DNA of 64,000 bases from Mantis religiosa (lineage: Eukaryota > Arthropoda > Insecta > Mantodea > Mantidae). The stretch is from the NCBI GenBank assembly GCA_030765055.1, contig CM060953.1:70480316-70544315 (forward strand). Reading direction: 5' to 3'. The notes below the pieces were generated by a model. That model made no database searches and was not told the DNA's origin. It worked only from the letters and a program-made list of their open reading frames with translations. This document shows, piece by piece, positions 53,250 through 63,800 of this stretch (position 1 is the stretch's first letter; the number at the start of each line of letters is the position of its first letter). Position numbers and translations under genes: made by a program.

Positions 53250-54626
53250 CTATTTTGAGGACATGTTTCGCAAATCTTCGTTTGCATCTACGGCTCTTGT
53301 GCGACTGACGCTAGATCCAGCGGTGTGGGTAATTCTGGGGTTGTTGCTGCCATCTGTTGATTTAGTGATGAACTGAAATGTGGGATTCTCTTCTAGCGGG
53401 ATTTCAAAGTTCATTAGTTGGTTTTTATGTTTTTCTATGTATATCCTCTCCCATATGACGAGTTCACTATGTTTTTGTACGTATTTTAGTAATTCTGTGC
53501 TATCTTCAATTTCATGATTTTCAGACCAGAAATGAGCTGCTATTGCGGACTTATCAATATTTTTGTATCTTAAGTGCCTGAAGTGTTCTTTCTTTCTAGT
53601 GCCTATGTTCCTTTTTGTCCTTCCTATGTAAATTTTTTCACAGTCTTTACACTTAATTTTGTAAATGCCTGACTTTTCCTCTGGTTTTATCTTATCAGTA
53701 TTATTACTGTGAAGTAGGTTTTTAATGTTGTAATTGTTTTTTGGTGCCAATGTTATATTGTATTTCTTGAATATTTTTTGGAACTTTTTTGTGGCCCAGG
53801 GGTGGTAAGTAAATTTAGCAAATCTAGTTTCTTGTTTTATTGGTGTGAGAGCTGTGATCTGTTTTAATTTCTTTTGAAGTTTGAATAATTTTAGTTTTTT
53901 ATCTACAAGGTTTTTTCCATATCCATTTTTAATTGCAGTTTTTAAGATTTGATGGTATTCGTTTTGATATTCTTGCTGGCTGAGAGGTAGATTTACTAAT
54001 CTGTGTGTCAGACTGTTGATGGTTGCATGTTTGTGTGGAATTGGGTTGAAACTATTTGCTTTGATGTAATTATCTGTGTGTGTTGCTTTTCTATGAATGC
54101 CAAATTCTAGTTTTTCATTGCCTTTTTTGATTTTAAGGTCTAAAAAAGGTAGAGTACAGTCCTCTTCAGTTTCTACTGTGAATTGTATGCTGGGTTCTTG
54201 CAGGTTGAGTAGTTTCAAAGCATCATCTATTAGTTTGTAGGGCACTATTGCAAAGATGTCGTCTACGTATCTGTACCATGTTTTAAACATATGAGGGAAG
54301 GCTTTAGTAATATGTGTTTCGAAAAAGCTCATGTATAGATTGGCCAAAAATGGTGATAGCGGGCTTCCCATAGCTAGTCCTGAAATTTGTTTGTAATATT
54401 TTCCATCGAAGACAAAATAATTTTGATGTATACATAATTCAGTCATTGCCACATATTCTTCTATTGCATTGGCATCCAGGTTTATAGAATTTAACCATTT
54501 TTTCAGTTGAATCAAAAGTTTGTCTAATGGAATGCTAGGGAAGAGGGAGCGGACATCAAAGGATACTAAAGTGTCATGAGGTTTTAGTTTAAGATTTTGA
54601 ATTTTTTCTACCAGGTCTAAAGAATC
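53250..54626 (-). CDS. PLE-D RT plus GIY-YIG endonuclease, open frame
   Basis: Uninterrupted for about 458 residues inside the element. RT: VSFDVRSLFPSIP, AMGSPLSPFLANLYM, YVDDIFAIV and LPFLDLKI. Linker: FTYHPWATKKFQKIF. Nuclease: GIYKIKCKDCEKIYIGRTKR, RKKEHFRHLR, KSAIAAHFWSENH and WERIYIEKHKNQLMNFEIP. The open frame continues to a Met at 54713, but those first 29 residues are host flank. The RT start is missing. The absence of lesions points to a young insertion. Confidence 0.85.
   Translation of the reverse strand, partial: DSLDLVEKIQNLKLKPHDTLVSFDVRSLFPSIPLDKLLIQLKKWLNSINLDANAIEEYVAMTELCIHQNYFVFDGKYYKQISGLAMGSPLSPFLANLYMSFFETHITKAFPHMFKTWYRYVDDIFAIVPYKLIDDALKLLNLQEPSIQFTVETEEDCTLPFLDLKIKKGNEKLEFGIHRKATHTDNYIKANSFNPIPHKHATINSLTHRLVNLPLSQQEYQNEYHQILKTAIKNGYGKNLVDKKLKLFKLQKKLKQITALTPIKQETRFAKFTYHPWATKKFQKIFKKYNITLAPKNNYNIKNLLHSNNTDKIKPEEKSGIYKIKCKDCEKIYIGRTKRNIGTRKKEHFRHLRYKNIDKSAIAAHFWSENHEIEDSTELLKYVQKHSELVIWERIYIEKHKNQLMNFEIPLEENPTFQFITKSTDGSNNPRITHTAGSSVSRTRAVDANEDLRNMSSK
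53257..53296 (-). ncRNA. Degenerate hammerhead motif of PLE-D
   Basis: GAG/CTC helix I; core CCGTAGA departs from CUGANGA; helix II TGCAAA/TTTGCG; GAAAC, AT, GTC intact. Confidence 0.5.
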
Positions 54627-54639
54627 TCTTATAAAGCAG

Positions 54640-56310
54640 GTTATCAAATGTTGGTTTTGAATTCCATTTATTGTATGGCCATGAGAAAAGAAAAAGGAAT
54701 AGTAATTTAGCACTTGACAAAGTCTAAATGTATTTGGAAATTCAAAATAATAATAAAAATGATATAGGAAATTTTTAACGCTACAAAAGCTTTAACATAA
54801 ACTGTGTGCTTTAACACATTCTACACACAATTTACCAGTTATATAAAATTAATTCTGAATAAAAAGGACTTCAAAGACTGTTTACAGAAAGTTTAAGATA
54901 TTGCTTTTATTTCTCATACAACATTTAAAATTAGTTTTGTGAAAAGTAAAACATAGTGAACAATATTCCATGTAAACACTAATATGAGTTGGGTGGATCT
55001 TTACCAAATTTGGTTTTTAACTGATTTTTCAGGGATGCTTTATAATATGTGATGTCAGGATGCAAGAAATGTTCTATGTTCAAAAGTTCTCCAATGCACA
55101 TGTGCAAGCAGATTGAACTGATGAGTACTAGCCATCACATAACAGCCAACATGTCGTTCATTAACCATAGCCAAACTTTTAAAAAAAATATCCCTATTCA
55201 TCTGCACAACAATTTTGTATTATCAGGTGAGGGTGACGTTCTCTCTAATATTAATAGGAATGTAAACGTGCTCTACAATTAGATTGTAGAACATGTAGAA
55301 TTCACCAGCATGATACACACCAAAGCCTGGAAGGGTTACTATGGACTGAAAGCTAGAGTCCACTTCCTGGTAGACTTTGTAGATCACATGACAAATGTGT
55401 ATATGAATAACATTGAATTGTACTGGTGAGTTCTACAGCACTGTCTAACCAAGGGCAGCATTTGATGATAACACCTAGATGCTCACATTTGTGAGTATTT
55501 GTGGCATGCTGACACCAAGAACCAGCAAACCTTTTCCAGCAACTACAGGAAGATATTAGGCAGCCCTACCTTGTGGTATAGCGATGAGGATAAGTTAAAG
55601 TTTACACTAGGCACAGTTATTAAATTTCTGCAAGCATGCATAATGAGTGTTTACAGTACATAGCTAATCAGCAAACTCAATGTATATGATTATATAGTTA
55701 GAGTAATTTAATGATAGAAAGAAGTGTTGGATGCATTGCTTTGTGTAATACAAGATGGAGAACTTGACTGTGCTGAATTCTTTATGTCTGCATGCAGAAG
55801 GATAAATAAACATATAGTTATAAAGCTTAAGTTAACAAAGTGTTGTCTAACACAAAATCAATGAAATAAATAATTCTAAATACATATTACACCAAAAAAA
55901 AAAAAAAAAATGTGAAGCTATACTTAGAAAAATATGCCACTGATGGACTTAGAAAAATCTCATGACATATGTTACGAAATTGAGCCAACTTTTCATTTTT
56001 GAGTTATTTTACAGTCTTGCTTTTTTCACATACCTCCCTCCCATCCACATGTAAATTTTTTTTTTTTCTAAAATTGCTTTCTTGGGGATTCCAAAACGTT
56101 TATTTCTGGTGAAATCTCTATGTAAAGCTTCCTCTTACCAACTAAAGAGTTAGGTGTTAGAGGAAATATGGCTTGTGAGAATCTTACCTCTTTTGTTACA
56201 TTATAATGAATGGAGGAAAGTGTAATGTCTATTTTCTGATGTAAGACTTGAAGGTTTCACGGCGAGCATTACTAATCAAGGCTTCGCGGGTGATCAGCCG
56301 TGTCAAGTTA
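54640..56310. other. No recognisable gene
   Basis: About 1.7 kb. A stretch at about 55000-55600 is less AT-rich and reads KAWKGYYGLKARVHFLVDFV, DHMTNVYMNNIELYW with stops, which looks like an old coding sequence, possibly transposon-derived. I cannot name it. An A-run lies at 55895-55909. Confidence 0.35.
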
Positions 56311-56312
56311 AT

Positions 56313-56363
56313 AAAGGTCGAGCTTTCAGCCATTGCAAACTCCATGGCCTTCTTCAGGATCCT
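56313..56363 (-). ncRNA. Hammerhead-like motif, isolated
   Basis: Minus strand: core CTGAAGA (56351-56357), a helix II that can pair GCCAT with ATGGC, GAAAGCTC, then GACC able to pair with GGATC upstream. The neighbourhood (56230-56365) resembles the 3' end of a PLE, but no protein remnant is next to it. Confidence 0.45.
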
Positions 56364-56819
56364 ATTAGTCTATTTTCTGATTTGAAGTTCCTATATTTGT
56401 CAGTAAAGAATAATTTAATCAATGAAAGCATATTTTCTTTATGCTACAAGTGCATATGAAAGGGATAAAATTCTTTTACAATGAATTCCTCAGCTATTCA
56501 CGTGAATTTATAATAAAAATAGATTTAAATACTATCTATCAAGCAAAAGAGAATTCAATATGTTATCATGAGCTTATAATTTAAGCACAATGTGCCCCTA
56601 ATTAAAGGTGAGTTGTTTTGAAGGGTCATAAGTAAACGACGTGAGACCAAATGAAATAAAATTTGGTACACACATGTCTCAGACAACGATAATTCCATTC
56701 TGAAAAAATTGTCCGAAAAAATTCCTAACAGAGGATGCAATTGTGCTGCATGGGAATGAAAGGATGTAAAATGTTACAGGTGACTTTAATCCAACACATA
56801 AAAATGGCAATTACAAAAT

Positions 56820-57150
56820 GGGTCTCAATAAATTGTTTTTGAACATGTTTCACAAATGCTTATCTGTGAATCACATTGTCTACTGCAGAACATAGCACAT
56901 CCACATTTAACTGACTCATGAAGTGTTATGTTCTCCTTCAATATTTGTAAACTATCCAAATATCTGTGGTATACCTTGCTCTCTAAATAATGCCAGAACC
57001 AAAAATCACAGAGGGTTGAACTCTGGTGAATGGGGAGGCCATTTTGTAGGGAATACACAACTGATGATATGATCATTGGTGAAATGACCTCAGAGAACTC
57101 ATTGTATCCCAATCCAATGTGAAGGGGCACTCCATCCTGCATAAATGCAG
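56820..57150 (-). pseudogene. Mariner/Tc1-like transposase fragment
   Basis: Minus-strand MQDGVPLHIGLGYNEF, ISPMIISSVVYSLQNGLPIH and CDFWFWHYLESKVY fit the DDE transposase pattern QDGAPPH...DFFLWGYLKxKVY. The N-terminal two thirds are missing and the residue order suggests decay. A different lineage from the copy at 3730-4990. Confidence 0.65.
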
Positions 57151-57324
57151 TAGGGTTGGAGTTCTGGAATTACAAAATAGGACAGCATTCACTGGTATGT
57201 CAGTTGGTGTGCATTCTTCAAACAAGTAAGGTTATGAATAAAACAGTAAAGCAGTAAAGTCATACTACCCAAAGGCATCTCTTCAAATGCATATGGTTCT
57301 GCAGAAGCTCAGACATACAATTAT

Positions 57325-58291
57325 ACTTGTTGATAATTGTACACAAATATCTGAGCAATAAAAGGGGAAGGGTATATATGATATTTATTGATCTAGAAAA
57401 GGCATTTGATTCTATTAATAGAGATGCATTGTGGATAAAATTAAGCAGTAAGGGCATAAGTCAGGCATTTATAGAAGTAATTAAAATGATATACCAAGAG
57501 AATGAGTTGTGTATAAAACTACCAGGCAACAAAGCAACTAAATCTATATCAAGCAAGGCAGGAGTACGGCAGGGATGTAAACTTAGTCCAGTATTATTTA
57601 ATCTTTATATCGATGGAATTTTAGAGGAGATATCAAGTTGTAGGGTACATTCACCAGTTATTAATAATAAAGAAATACCGGTGCTACTGTTTGCAGATGA
57701 CCTAGTAGTTGGGTCCATATGAAGTGGAGGGTTGAGAAGAGCAATCGAGGCAGCCTATTCTTATTGCAATAAATGGGGTTTGAAAGTGAATGAAAACAAA
57801 ACAAAGATTATGGTCTTCAAAAAAGGATACAGGTTGTGTAAGGATGAGAAATGGGAGGTTAATAGAAGAGAAATAGAGGTAGTAAGGAGATTTGATTATT
57901 TGGGTACAAGGTTGAGTTCAGATGGCAGCTGGAAAGAACAAAAAAAAGATGTCTGTGGCAAAAGGTAAAATGGCCATGAGAGTGATAAGATCATGCTACA
58001 GTAAACTGCCAGATATAAATGTCAAATGGTTGGAGAGGATTTATACGGCAGTAGTAGAAAATAGAATGTTACATGGATCAGAGGTTTGGGGAATAGATGA
58101 GGCTTGGAGAGAGACTGATAGAGTGCATAGATCCTTTTGTAAATACATATTGGGATTACCAATAGCATCACCTAATGGGGCAGCACAATTAGAACTAGGC
58201 AGGCATTCTACTAAAATTAAAATCTTGTCAAGGGCAATGAAATATTTATACAGAATCACTAACTTGGAAGATGGCAATATAATTAAAGAAT
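57325..58291 (+). pseudogene. LINE-X reverse transcriptase, first segment
   Basis: 57327-57722: RVYMIFIDLEKAFDSINRDA (catalytic Asp), AGVRQGCKLSPVLFNLYIDG and LLFADDLVVG (catalytic ADD). A stop is followed by 57732-57968 (KVNENKTKIMVF, FDYLGTRLSSDGSW). After a frameshift, 57922-58291 has KWLERIYTAVVENRMLHGSE and VHRSFCKYILGLP. It stops at the PLE-D TSD and resumes at 61139. A non-LTR RT whose clade I cannot fix. Confidence 0.78.
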
Positions 58292-58396
58292 ATATCGAGA
58301 TTTAACTGTAATGGAACACCACAGTGAAGCGAAAAATAATTAATTTTTAGATGAGTCGTATTTATTACACATCTGCTTCACTTTCGTACCTATTTT

Positions 58397-58436
58397 GAGG
58401 ACATGTTTCGCAAATCTTCGTTTGCATCTATGGCTC
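58397..58436 (-). ncRNA. Degenerate hammerhead motif, PLE-D left arm
   Basis: As at 61040-61079, with core CCATAGA. Confidence 0.5.
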
Positions 58437-60172
58437 TTATGCGACTAAAGCTTGATCCAGCAGTGTGGGTAATTCTGGGGTTGCTGCTGCCATCTGTTGA
58501 TTTAGTGATGAACTTAAATGTGGGATTCTCTTCTGGCGGGATTTCAAAGTTCATTAGTTGGTTTTTATGTTTTTCTATGTATATCCTCTCCCATATGACG
58601 AGTTCACTATGTTATTGTACATATTTTAGTAATTCTGTGCTATCTTCAATTTCATGATTTTCAGACCAGAAATGAGCTGCTATTGCGGACTTATCAATAT
58701 TTTTGTATCTTAAGTGCCTGAAGTGTTCTTTCTTTCTAGTGCCTATGTTTCTTTTTGTCCTCCCTATGTAAATCTTTTCACAGTCTTTACACTTAATCTT
58801 GTAAATGCCTGACTTTTCCACTGGCTTTATCTTATCAGTATTATTACTGTGAAGTAGGTTTTTAATGTTGTATTGTTTTTTGGTGCCAATGTTATATTGT
58901 ATTTCTTGAATATTTTTGGAACTTTTTTGTGGCCCAGGGGTGGTAAGTAAATTTAGCAAATCTAATTTCTTGTTTTATTGGTGTGAGAGCTGTGATCTGT
59001 TTTAATCTCTTTTGAAGTTTGAATGATTTTAGTTTTTTATCTACAAGGTTTTTTCCATATCCATTTTTAATTGCAGTTTTTAAGATTTGATGGTATTCGT
59101 TTTGATATTCTTGCTGGCTGAGAGGTAGATTTACTAATCTGTGTATGAGACTGTTGATGGTTGCATGTTTGTGTGGAATTGGGTTGAAACTATTTGCTTT
59201 GATGTAATTATCTGTGTGTGTTGCTTTTCTATGGATGCCAAATTCTAGTTTTTCATTGCTTTTTTTGATTTTAAGGTCTAAAAAAGGTAGAGTACAGTCC
59301 TCTTCAGTTTCCACTGTGAATTGTATGCTGGGTTCTTGCAGGTTGAGTAGTTTCAAAGCATCATCTATTTGTTTGTAGGGCACCATTGCAAAGATGTCAT
59401 CTACGTATCTGTACCATGTTTTAAACATATGAGGGAAGGCTTTAGTTATATGTGTTTCAAAAAAGCTCATGTAGAGATTGGCCAAAAATGGTGATAGTGG
59501 GCTTCCCATAGCTAGTCCTGAAATTTGTTTATAATATTTTCCATCGAAGACAAAATAATTTTGATGTATACATATTTCAGTCATTGCCAAATATTCTTCT
59601 ATTGCATTGGCATCTAGGTTTATAGAATTAAGCCATTTTTTCATTTGAATCAAAAGTTTGTCTAATGGAATGCTAGGGAAGAGGGAGCGGACATTAAAGG
59701 ATACTAAAGTGTCATGAGGTTTTAGTTTAAGATTTTGAATTTTTTCTACCAGGTCTAAAGAGTTTTTTATGCTCAGAGCATGGAATTGTGGAAAGGACTG
59801 AAATTTTGTGGATAGCCATTTTGCCAGAAGGTAAATAGGAGTGTTTATATTATTTACAATGGGTCTCATGGGTATGTTGGGTTTGTGTATTTTAGGCAAA
59901 CCATATAGACTTGAAAGGGTAGGGTTGTCCGGTTTGATAGTTTTTTGTTCTATAGTTAAAATTTTACTATTAATGATGGTTTTTTGTACATCTTTTATGC
60001 GTCGGTTGAGTGGATTAGAATCTATTTCCTGGAATTCTTTTTGTTGTAGTAACTCTAACATTTTTTCTTTGTATGTAGCTGTATCTCAGATTACTATTTT
60101 GTTCCCTTTATCAGCCCTTGAGAAGATTACATCCTTTTTCCTTAAAGATTTAACTATCTGAATTTGTTTCAC
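58403..60172 (-). pseudogene. PLE-D left arm: near-complete RT plus endonuclease, broken
   Basis: Starts near 60172 with KQIQIVKSLRKKDVIFSRAD, KGNKIVI, a PLE RT N-terminal motif, then a stop at about 60092. 60061-58892 is open and has SSLYGLPKIHKPNIPMRPIV, VSFNVRSLFPSIP (catalytic Asp changed to Asn), AMGSPLSPF and YVDDIFAMV. A 1-nt deletion near 58910 shifts the frame into the nuclease, and a stop lies at about 58615. This is the most complete RT in the window but clearly inactive. Confidence 0.85.
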
Positions 60173-60189
60173 CCAGCATACAATTCACA

Positions 60190-61086
60190 GTGGAAACTGA
60201 AGAGGACTGTACTCTACCTTTTTTAGACCTTAAAATCAAAAAAAGCAATGAAAAACTAGAATTTGGCATCCATAGAAAAGCAACACACACAGATAATTAC
60301 ATCAAAGCAAATAGTTTCAACCCAATTCCACACAAACATGCAACCATCAACAGTCTCACACACAGATTAGTAAATCTACCTCTCAGCCAGCAAGAATATC
60401 AAAACGAATACCATCAAATCTTAAAAACTGCAATTAAAAATGGATATGGAAAAAACCTTGTAGATATAAAACTAAAATCATTCAAACTTCAAAATAGATT
60501 AAAACAGATCACAGCTCTCACACCAATAAAACACACCCTGGGCCACAAAAAAGTTCCAAAAATATTCAAGAAATACAATATAACATTGGCACCAAAAAAC
60601 AATTACAACATTAAAAACCTACTTCACAGTAATAATACTGATAAGATAAAGCCAGAGGAAAAGTCAGGCATTTACAAGATTAAGTGTAAAGACTGTGAAA
60701 AGATTTACATAGGGAGGACAAAAAGAAACATAGGCACTAGAAAGAAAGAACACTTCAGGCACTTAAGATACAAAAATATTGATAAGTCCGCAATAGCAGC
60801 TCATTTCTGGTCTGAAAATCATGAAATTGAAGATAGCACAGAATTACTAAAATACGTACAAAAACACAGTGAACTCGTCATATGGGAGAGGATATACATA
60901 GAAAAACATAAAAACCAACTAATGAACTTTGAAATCCGGCCAGAAGAGAATCCCACATTTAAGGTCATCACTAAATCAACAGATGGCAGCAGCAACCCCA
61001 GAATTACCCACACCGCTGGATCAAGCTTTAGTCACATAAGAGCCGTAGATGCAAACGATGATTTGCGAAACATGTCCTCAAAATAG
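60190..61086 (+). CDS. PLE-D right arm: linker and GIY-YIG endonuclease, open frame
   Basis: 298 residues from the end of the RT (METEEDCTLPFLDLKIKKSN) to the C-terminus. Nuclease: GIYKIKCKDCEKIYIGRTKR, NIGTRKKEHFRH, KSAIAAHFWSENHE, WERIYIEKHKNQLMNFE. The linker has a short deletion at about 60533 (residues of the FTYHPWA block lost, frame kept). It lacks all catalytic RT motifs, so it could at most make a nuclease-only protein. Confidence 0.75.
   Translation: METEEDCTLPFLDLKIKKSNEKLEFGIHRKATHTDNYIKANSFNPIPHKHATINSLTHRLVNLPLSQQEYQNEYHQILKTAIKNGYGKNLVDIKLKSFKLQNRLKQITALTPIKHTLGHKKVPKIFKKYNITLAPKNNYNIKNLLHSNNTDKIKPEEKSGIYKIKCKDCEKIYIGRTKRNIGTRKKEHFRHLRYKNIDKSAIAAHFWSENHEIEDSTELLKYVQKHSELVIWERIYIEKHKNQLMNFEIRPEENPTFKVITKSTDGSSNPRITHTAGSSFSHIRAVDANDDLRNMSSK
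61040..61079 (+). ncRNA. Degenerate hammerhead motif, PLE-D right arm
   Basis: Helix I GAG (61040-61042) with CTC (61077-61079); core CCGTAGA; helix II TGCAAA/TTTGCG; GAAAC (61067-61071), AT, GTC (61074-61076). Confidence 0.55.
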
Positions 61087-61138
61087 GTACGAAAGTGAAG
61101 CAGATGTGTAATAAATACGACTCATCTAAAAATTAATT

Positions 61139-61410
61139 AATTAAAGAATGTTTTCATATTCAAAAGAGAAGTAACTGGGGTGGGTCTTGGGCACATAAAA
61201 TGTATGACTTGTTGAAGCAGATAGGTATGGGTCATTCTTGGATAAATGCAGAATATGGGTATAGAGGCTTCTGGAAAGAAGTTAAGCTAAGATTAGAAGA
61301 TATTACAGACTAGACATTTTTGCCAATACAAGTGACAAAAGCTCACTGAGATTATATAGAGAAATAAAAATAACCTGGGGGAGGGAAGGATATATAGATG
61401 TATGTAGTAA
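61139..61410 (+). pseudogene. LINE-X second segment
   Basis: It continues the frame broken at 58291: KECFHIQKRSNWGGSWAHKM, YDLLKQIGMGHSWINAEYGY, then, after stops, YREIKITWGREGYIDVCSK. The last part aligns with the intact fragment at 35030-35080 (SWGRERYIDSTN). Confidence 0.75.
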
Positions 61411-62113
61411 GTATGATGCTCACGTGGAGGCACTCTGTAACAAATTAAGTTCTAACATATTTTTACTACGTCAGCTGACTAATTACATAGCGATGTTCTG
61501 AAATTAGCATACTATGGACTCATCAATTGTCATCTTGAATATGGAATAGAAATTTGGGGGGGGGGGGGGAGCACTAGCCTTAAAAATATGATTAGGATAT
61601 TTATCCTACAAAAAAGGAGTCTACGAATCATATATCACTTGAATAAGATAAAATCCTGTAAAGAAACTTTTATTAATCAGCGAATTCTTACTATCTATTC
61701 ACTGTATGTTTATAAATTAATTCTATTCACTAAAGAAAAGAACTCACTAGCTCTGCTAAATAGGGATAACTGTACATATAAGACCAGAGGATCAAATAAC
61801 TACTTTAGAAATCCTACTAATAAATCGTCTACGAACAAAGACCCATATAATTGTGGAATAATTCTCTTTAACAAACTGCCAGAATATATAAAATCAGCAA
61901 ATGGTCAAATATTTGTCAAACTATTACGACACTATTTAATAGACAAGTGTCTCTATAGCTTAGAAGGAATGTAAACATGTATGTGTGACTGTCTTGAGTA
62001 ACAATCACTATGTAATATTTTGATACTATGTAAATGTAAATTAGAGAATTCTGTAATGTATATAGCTTCTTGACAATGTTCGAAACTTTGTACAAAGTCT
62101 ATGGACAATAAAA

Positions 62114-62146
<33 letters not shown>
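61411..62146 (+). mobile_element. CR1-like LINE 3' fragment inserted in LINE-X
   Basis: It reads CNKLSSNIFLLRQLTNYI, then LAYYGLINCHLEYGIEIWGG across a G-run (61558-61570), and 61588-61974 ILQKRSLRIIYHLNKIKSCK, NKLPEYIKSANGQIFVKLLR. The end has AATAAAACATTATTATTATT, a (ATT)n tail at 62112-62145. Extreme 5' truncation. Confidence 0.75.
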
Positions 62147-62460
62147 GTTAAGGCGAGAAGGTTTTGCTTGGGCGAGAACAGGAGTGAGAAACTTGAAAGG
62201 TATAGGTCAAGAGAGGGAGCCAGATGAATGTCCATTGTGTGGAGAAGAGAATACAGATTTCCAATGTATATTAAATTGTAGTCAAACAAAGATATGGAGA
62301 GCAGGCTTGGCTACGTAAATGGGACAATTTGGGGGGTGAAGTAGTAATTAGAAAAATTCTGTCAGTAAAAGGGGAAAAGAACAAGAGAAATATAGGGAAT
62401 TATTTAGGGAAAGTTAGAGAGAAATGGCTAAGAACAATTAAGAGAAAAATGTAGATTGGG
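62147..62460 (+). pseudogene. LINE-X third segment: zinc knuckle and 3' end
   Basis: It reads LRREGFAWARTGVRNLKG, then DECPLCGEENTDFQCILNCS, matching 35095-35210. Downstream to about 62700 is a 3' end with TTACTACTATTACTACTAC. The remainder to 63100 shows nothing recognisable. Confidence 0.7.
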
Positions 62461-63099
62461 ATAGGTGAAATGGCAAAAAGTGTAAAAAGGAGCAGAAGGC
62501 CTCCAATACACAAAAACCTAGGGTTAGGTGTATGGGGACTGAATTACTATTTAATGGTGGGCAACATGATAACATGATAGGATTTTCAGGATTTAGGAAT
62601 ATATGGCATATTTCAGTATGGATTTTATAATTGTAATCTTGATTTTGTATTTCCATTTGTTGATGTAAAAGGAAATAAATTACTACTATTACTACTACTT
62701 GTTGATGGTGCCACTCAGGTAAAAATAGATGTTATCACTCCAAAGGCATGTATTTTCCACAAATTTGCACAGTGTGCATCTACATTTGTGCATTTAGTTG
62801 TTTAGTAGGATATTTCTTCATTGCATGCAAATTTGCATCTTCATCCTAATTTTGCCTGTTAACAGCATATATTCAAAGCGTGATATCATCTTTTGGAAAT
62901 TAATAATGGCTATGGGACCTCCTTGTAGGTTCTTCACTGTTTGGAATAACTGAGGTATGACAAAAACATTGCTGTTATTTTGGTAATATAACTTGATGAT
63001 TAAAGCAAGATAATATAAATACAGCATTGCATATAAAGCATCATTATGTTCTCTGCTCACAAGTTTTGGAATTACTATTTTTTCTTTTCAAAACAGATA

Positions 63100-63800
63100 T
63101 CCCATAGTCTGAAAGGTATGTACCCTGTATATAACTGTTTTCAACATAAATTTGATGGTTTTAATAGTTTGATTTATTGGTTAATAAATATACCTCTGAA
63201 TAAAGGGGAATTTAATAGAGAATATGAACATATTATTAACACTGCTTTAATTAATGGTATTAATAAAGTCTTTATACATTAAAAAAAAAATTGAAAAATT
63301 TCAATATCAAAAAATTGTTAATGATATTTCTACCCTTAACAAATAAAAGACGATTATAATTTTAAAAAATCTACTTACCATTCTTGGATTAATAAACACT
63401 TTCAACATTTTTTTTAAAGAGCATGATATAACTTTAGTTTCTAGAAATAAATATAGTATTAAAAATTTACTACATTTCTCTGAAAAAGATAAAATTTCTA
63501 ATAATAAAAAAATCTGGTATTTATCAATTAAATGGTTTAGATTGTGATAAAGTTTATACTGGAAAGACAAAACGTAATTTGGAAACCAGAATGAAAGAAT
63601 TTTTTCATAACATTAAGTATAAACAGACTGATAAATCGGCCGTAGCAGATCATTTTTGGTCAGTTAACCATGAAGTAAATTCAGAAGTTAAATTATTAAA
63701 ACAATTAAATGGTCCGATAGATATAATGGTTTGGGAAAAATTATTATTTTAAAAAATAAACATCGCGTAGTGAATTTTGAAATATGGGCAGTAGATTGTT
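63100..63800 (+). pseudogene. PLE-H: decayed linker and GIY-YIG endonuclease
   Basis: 63046-63282 contains FNSLIYWLINIPLNKGEFNR and EYEHIINTALINGINK, the PLE post-RT linker. Further on, in shifting frames: HDITLVSRNKYSIKNLL, GLDCDKVYTGKTKRNLETRM, KSAVADHFWSVNHEV, MVWEKLL. Stops and frameshifts throughout; YIG is YTG. 63800-64000 shows nothing else. Confidence 0.7.

Larger units (their letters stand above)
53197..54626 (-). mobile_element. PLE-D single copy, 5' truncated
   Basis: The 12-bp TSD TCTTATAAAGCA lies at 53185-53196 and 54627-54638. The insert ends on the left with the PLE-D arm terminus (AGATGAGTCG) and on the right within the RT. It has neither a tail nor an inverted arm, unlike the snapbacks: a simple target-primed, 5'-truncated insertion. 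Confidence 0.9.
58292..61138. mobile_element. PLE-D: head-to-head (snapback) element in LINE-X
   Basis: The perfect 11-bp TSD AATTAAAGAAT lies at 58281-58291 and 61139-61149. The tail is on the left (ATATCGAGATTTAACTGTAA ... CCACAGTGAAGC). The left arm codes on the minus strand to about 60173; the right arm (60174-61138) codes on the plus strand. The arms are unequal: the left includes RT from near its N-terminus, while the right begins at residues PSIQFTVETE, after YVDD. The junction is at about 60173. Confidence 0.92.

Noticed and set aside
53250..54713. Met at 54713 as the true start of a 487-residue protein
   Set aside because: The TSD at 54627-54638 shows that everything to its right is flank. 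The PLE is 5' truncated and its own start is missing.
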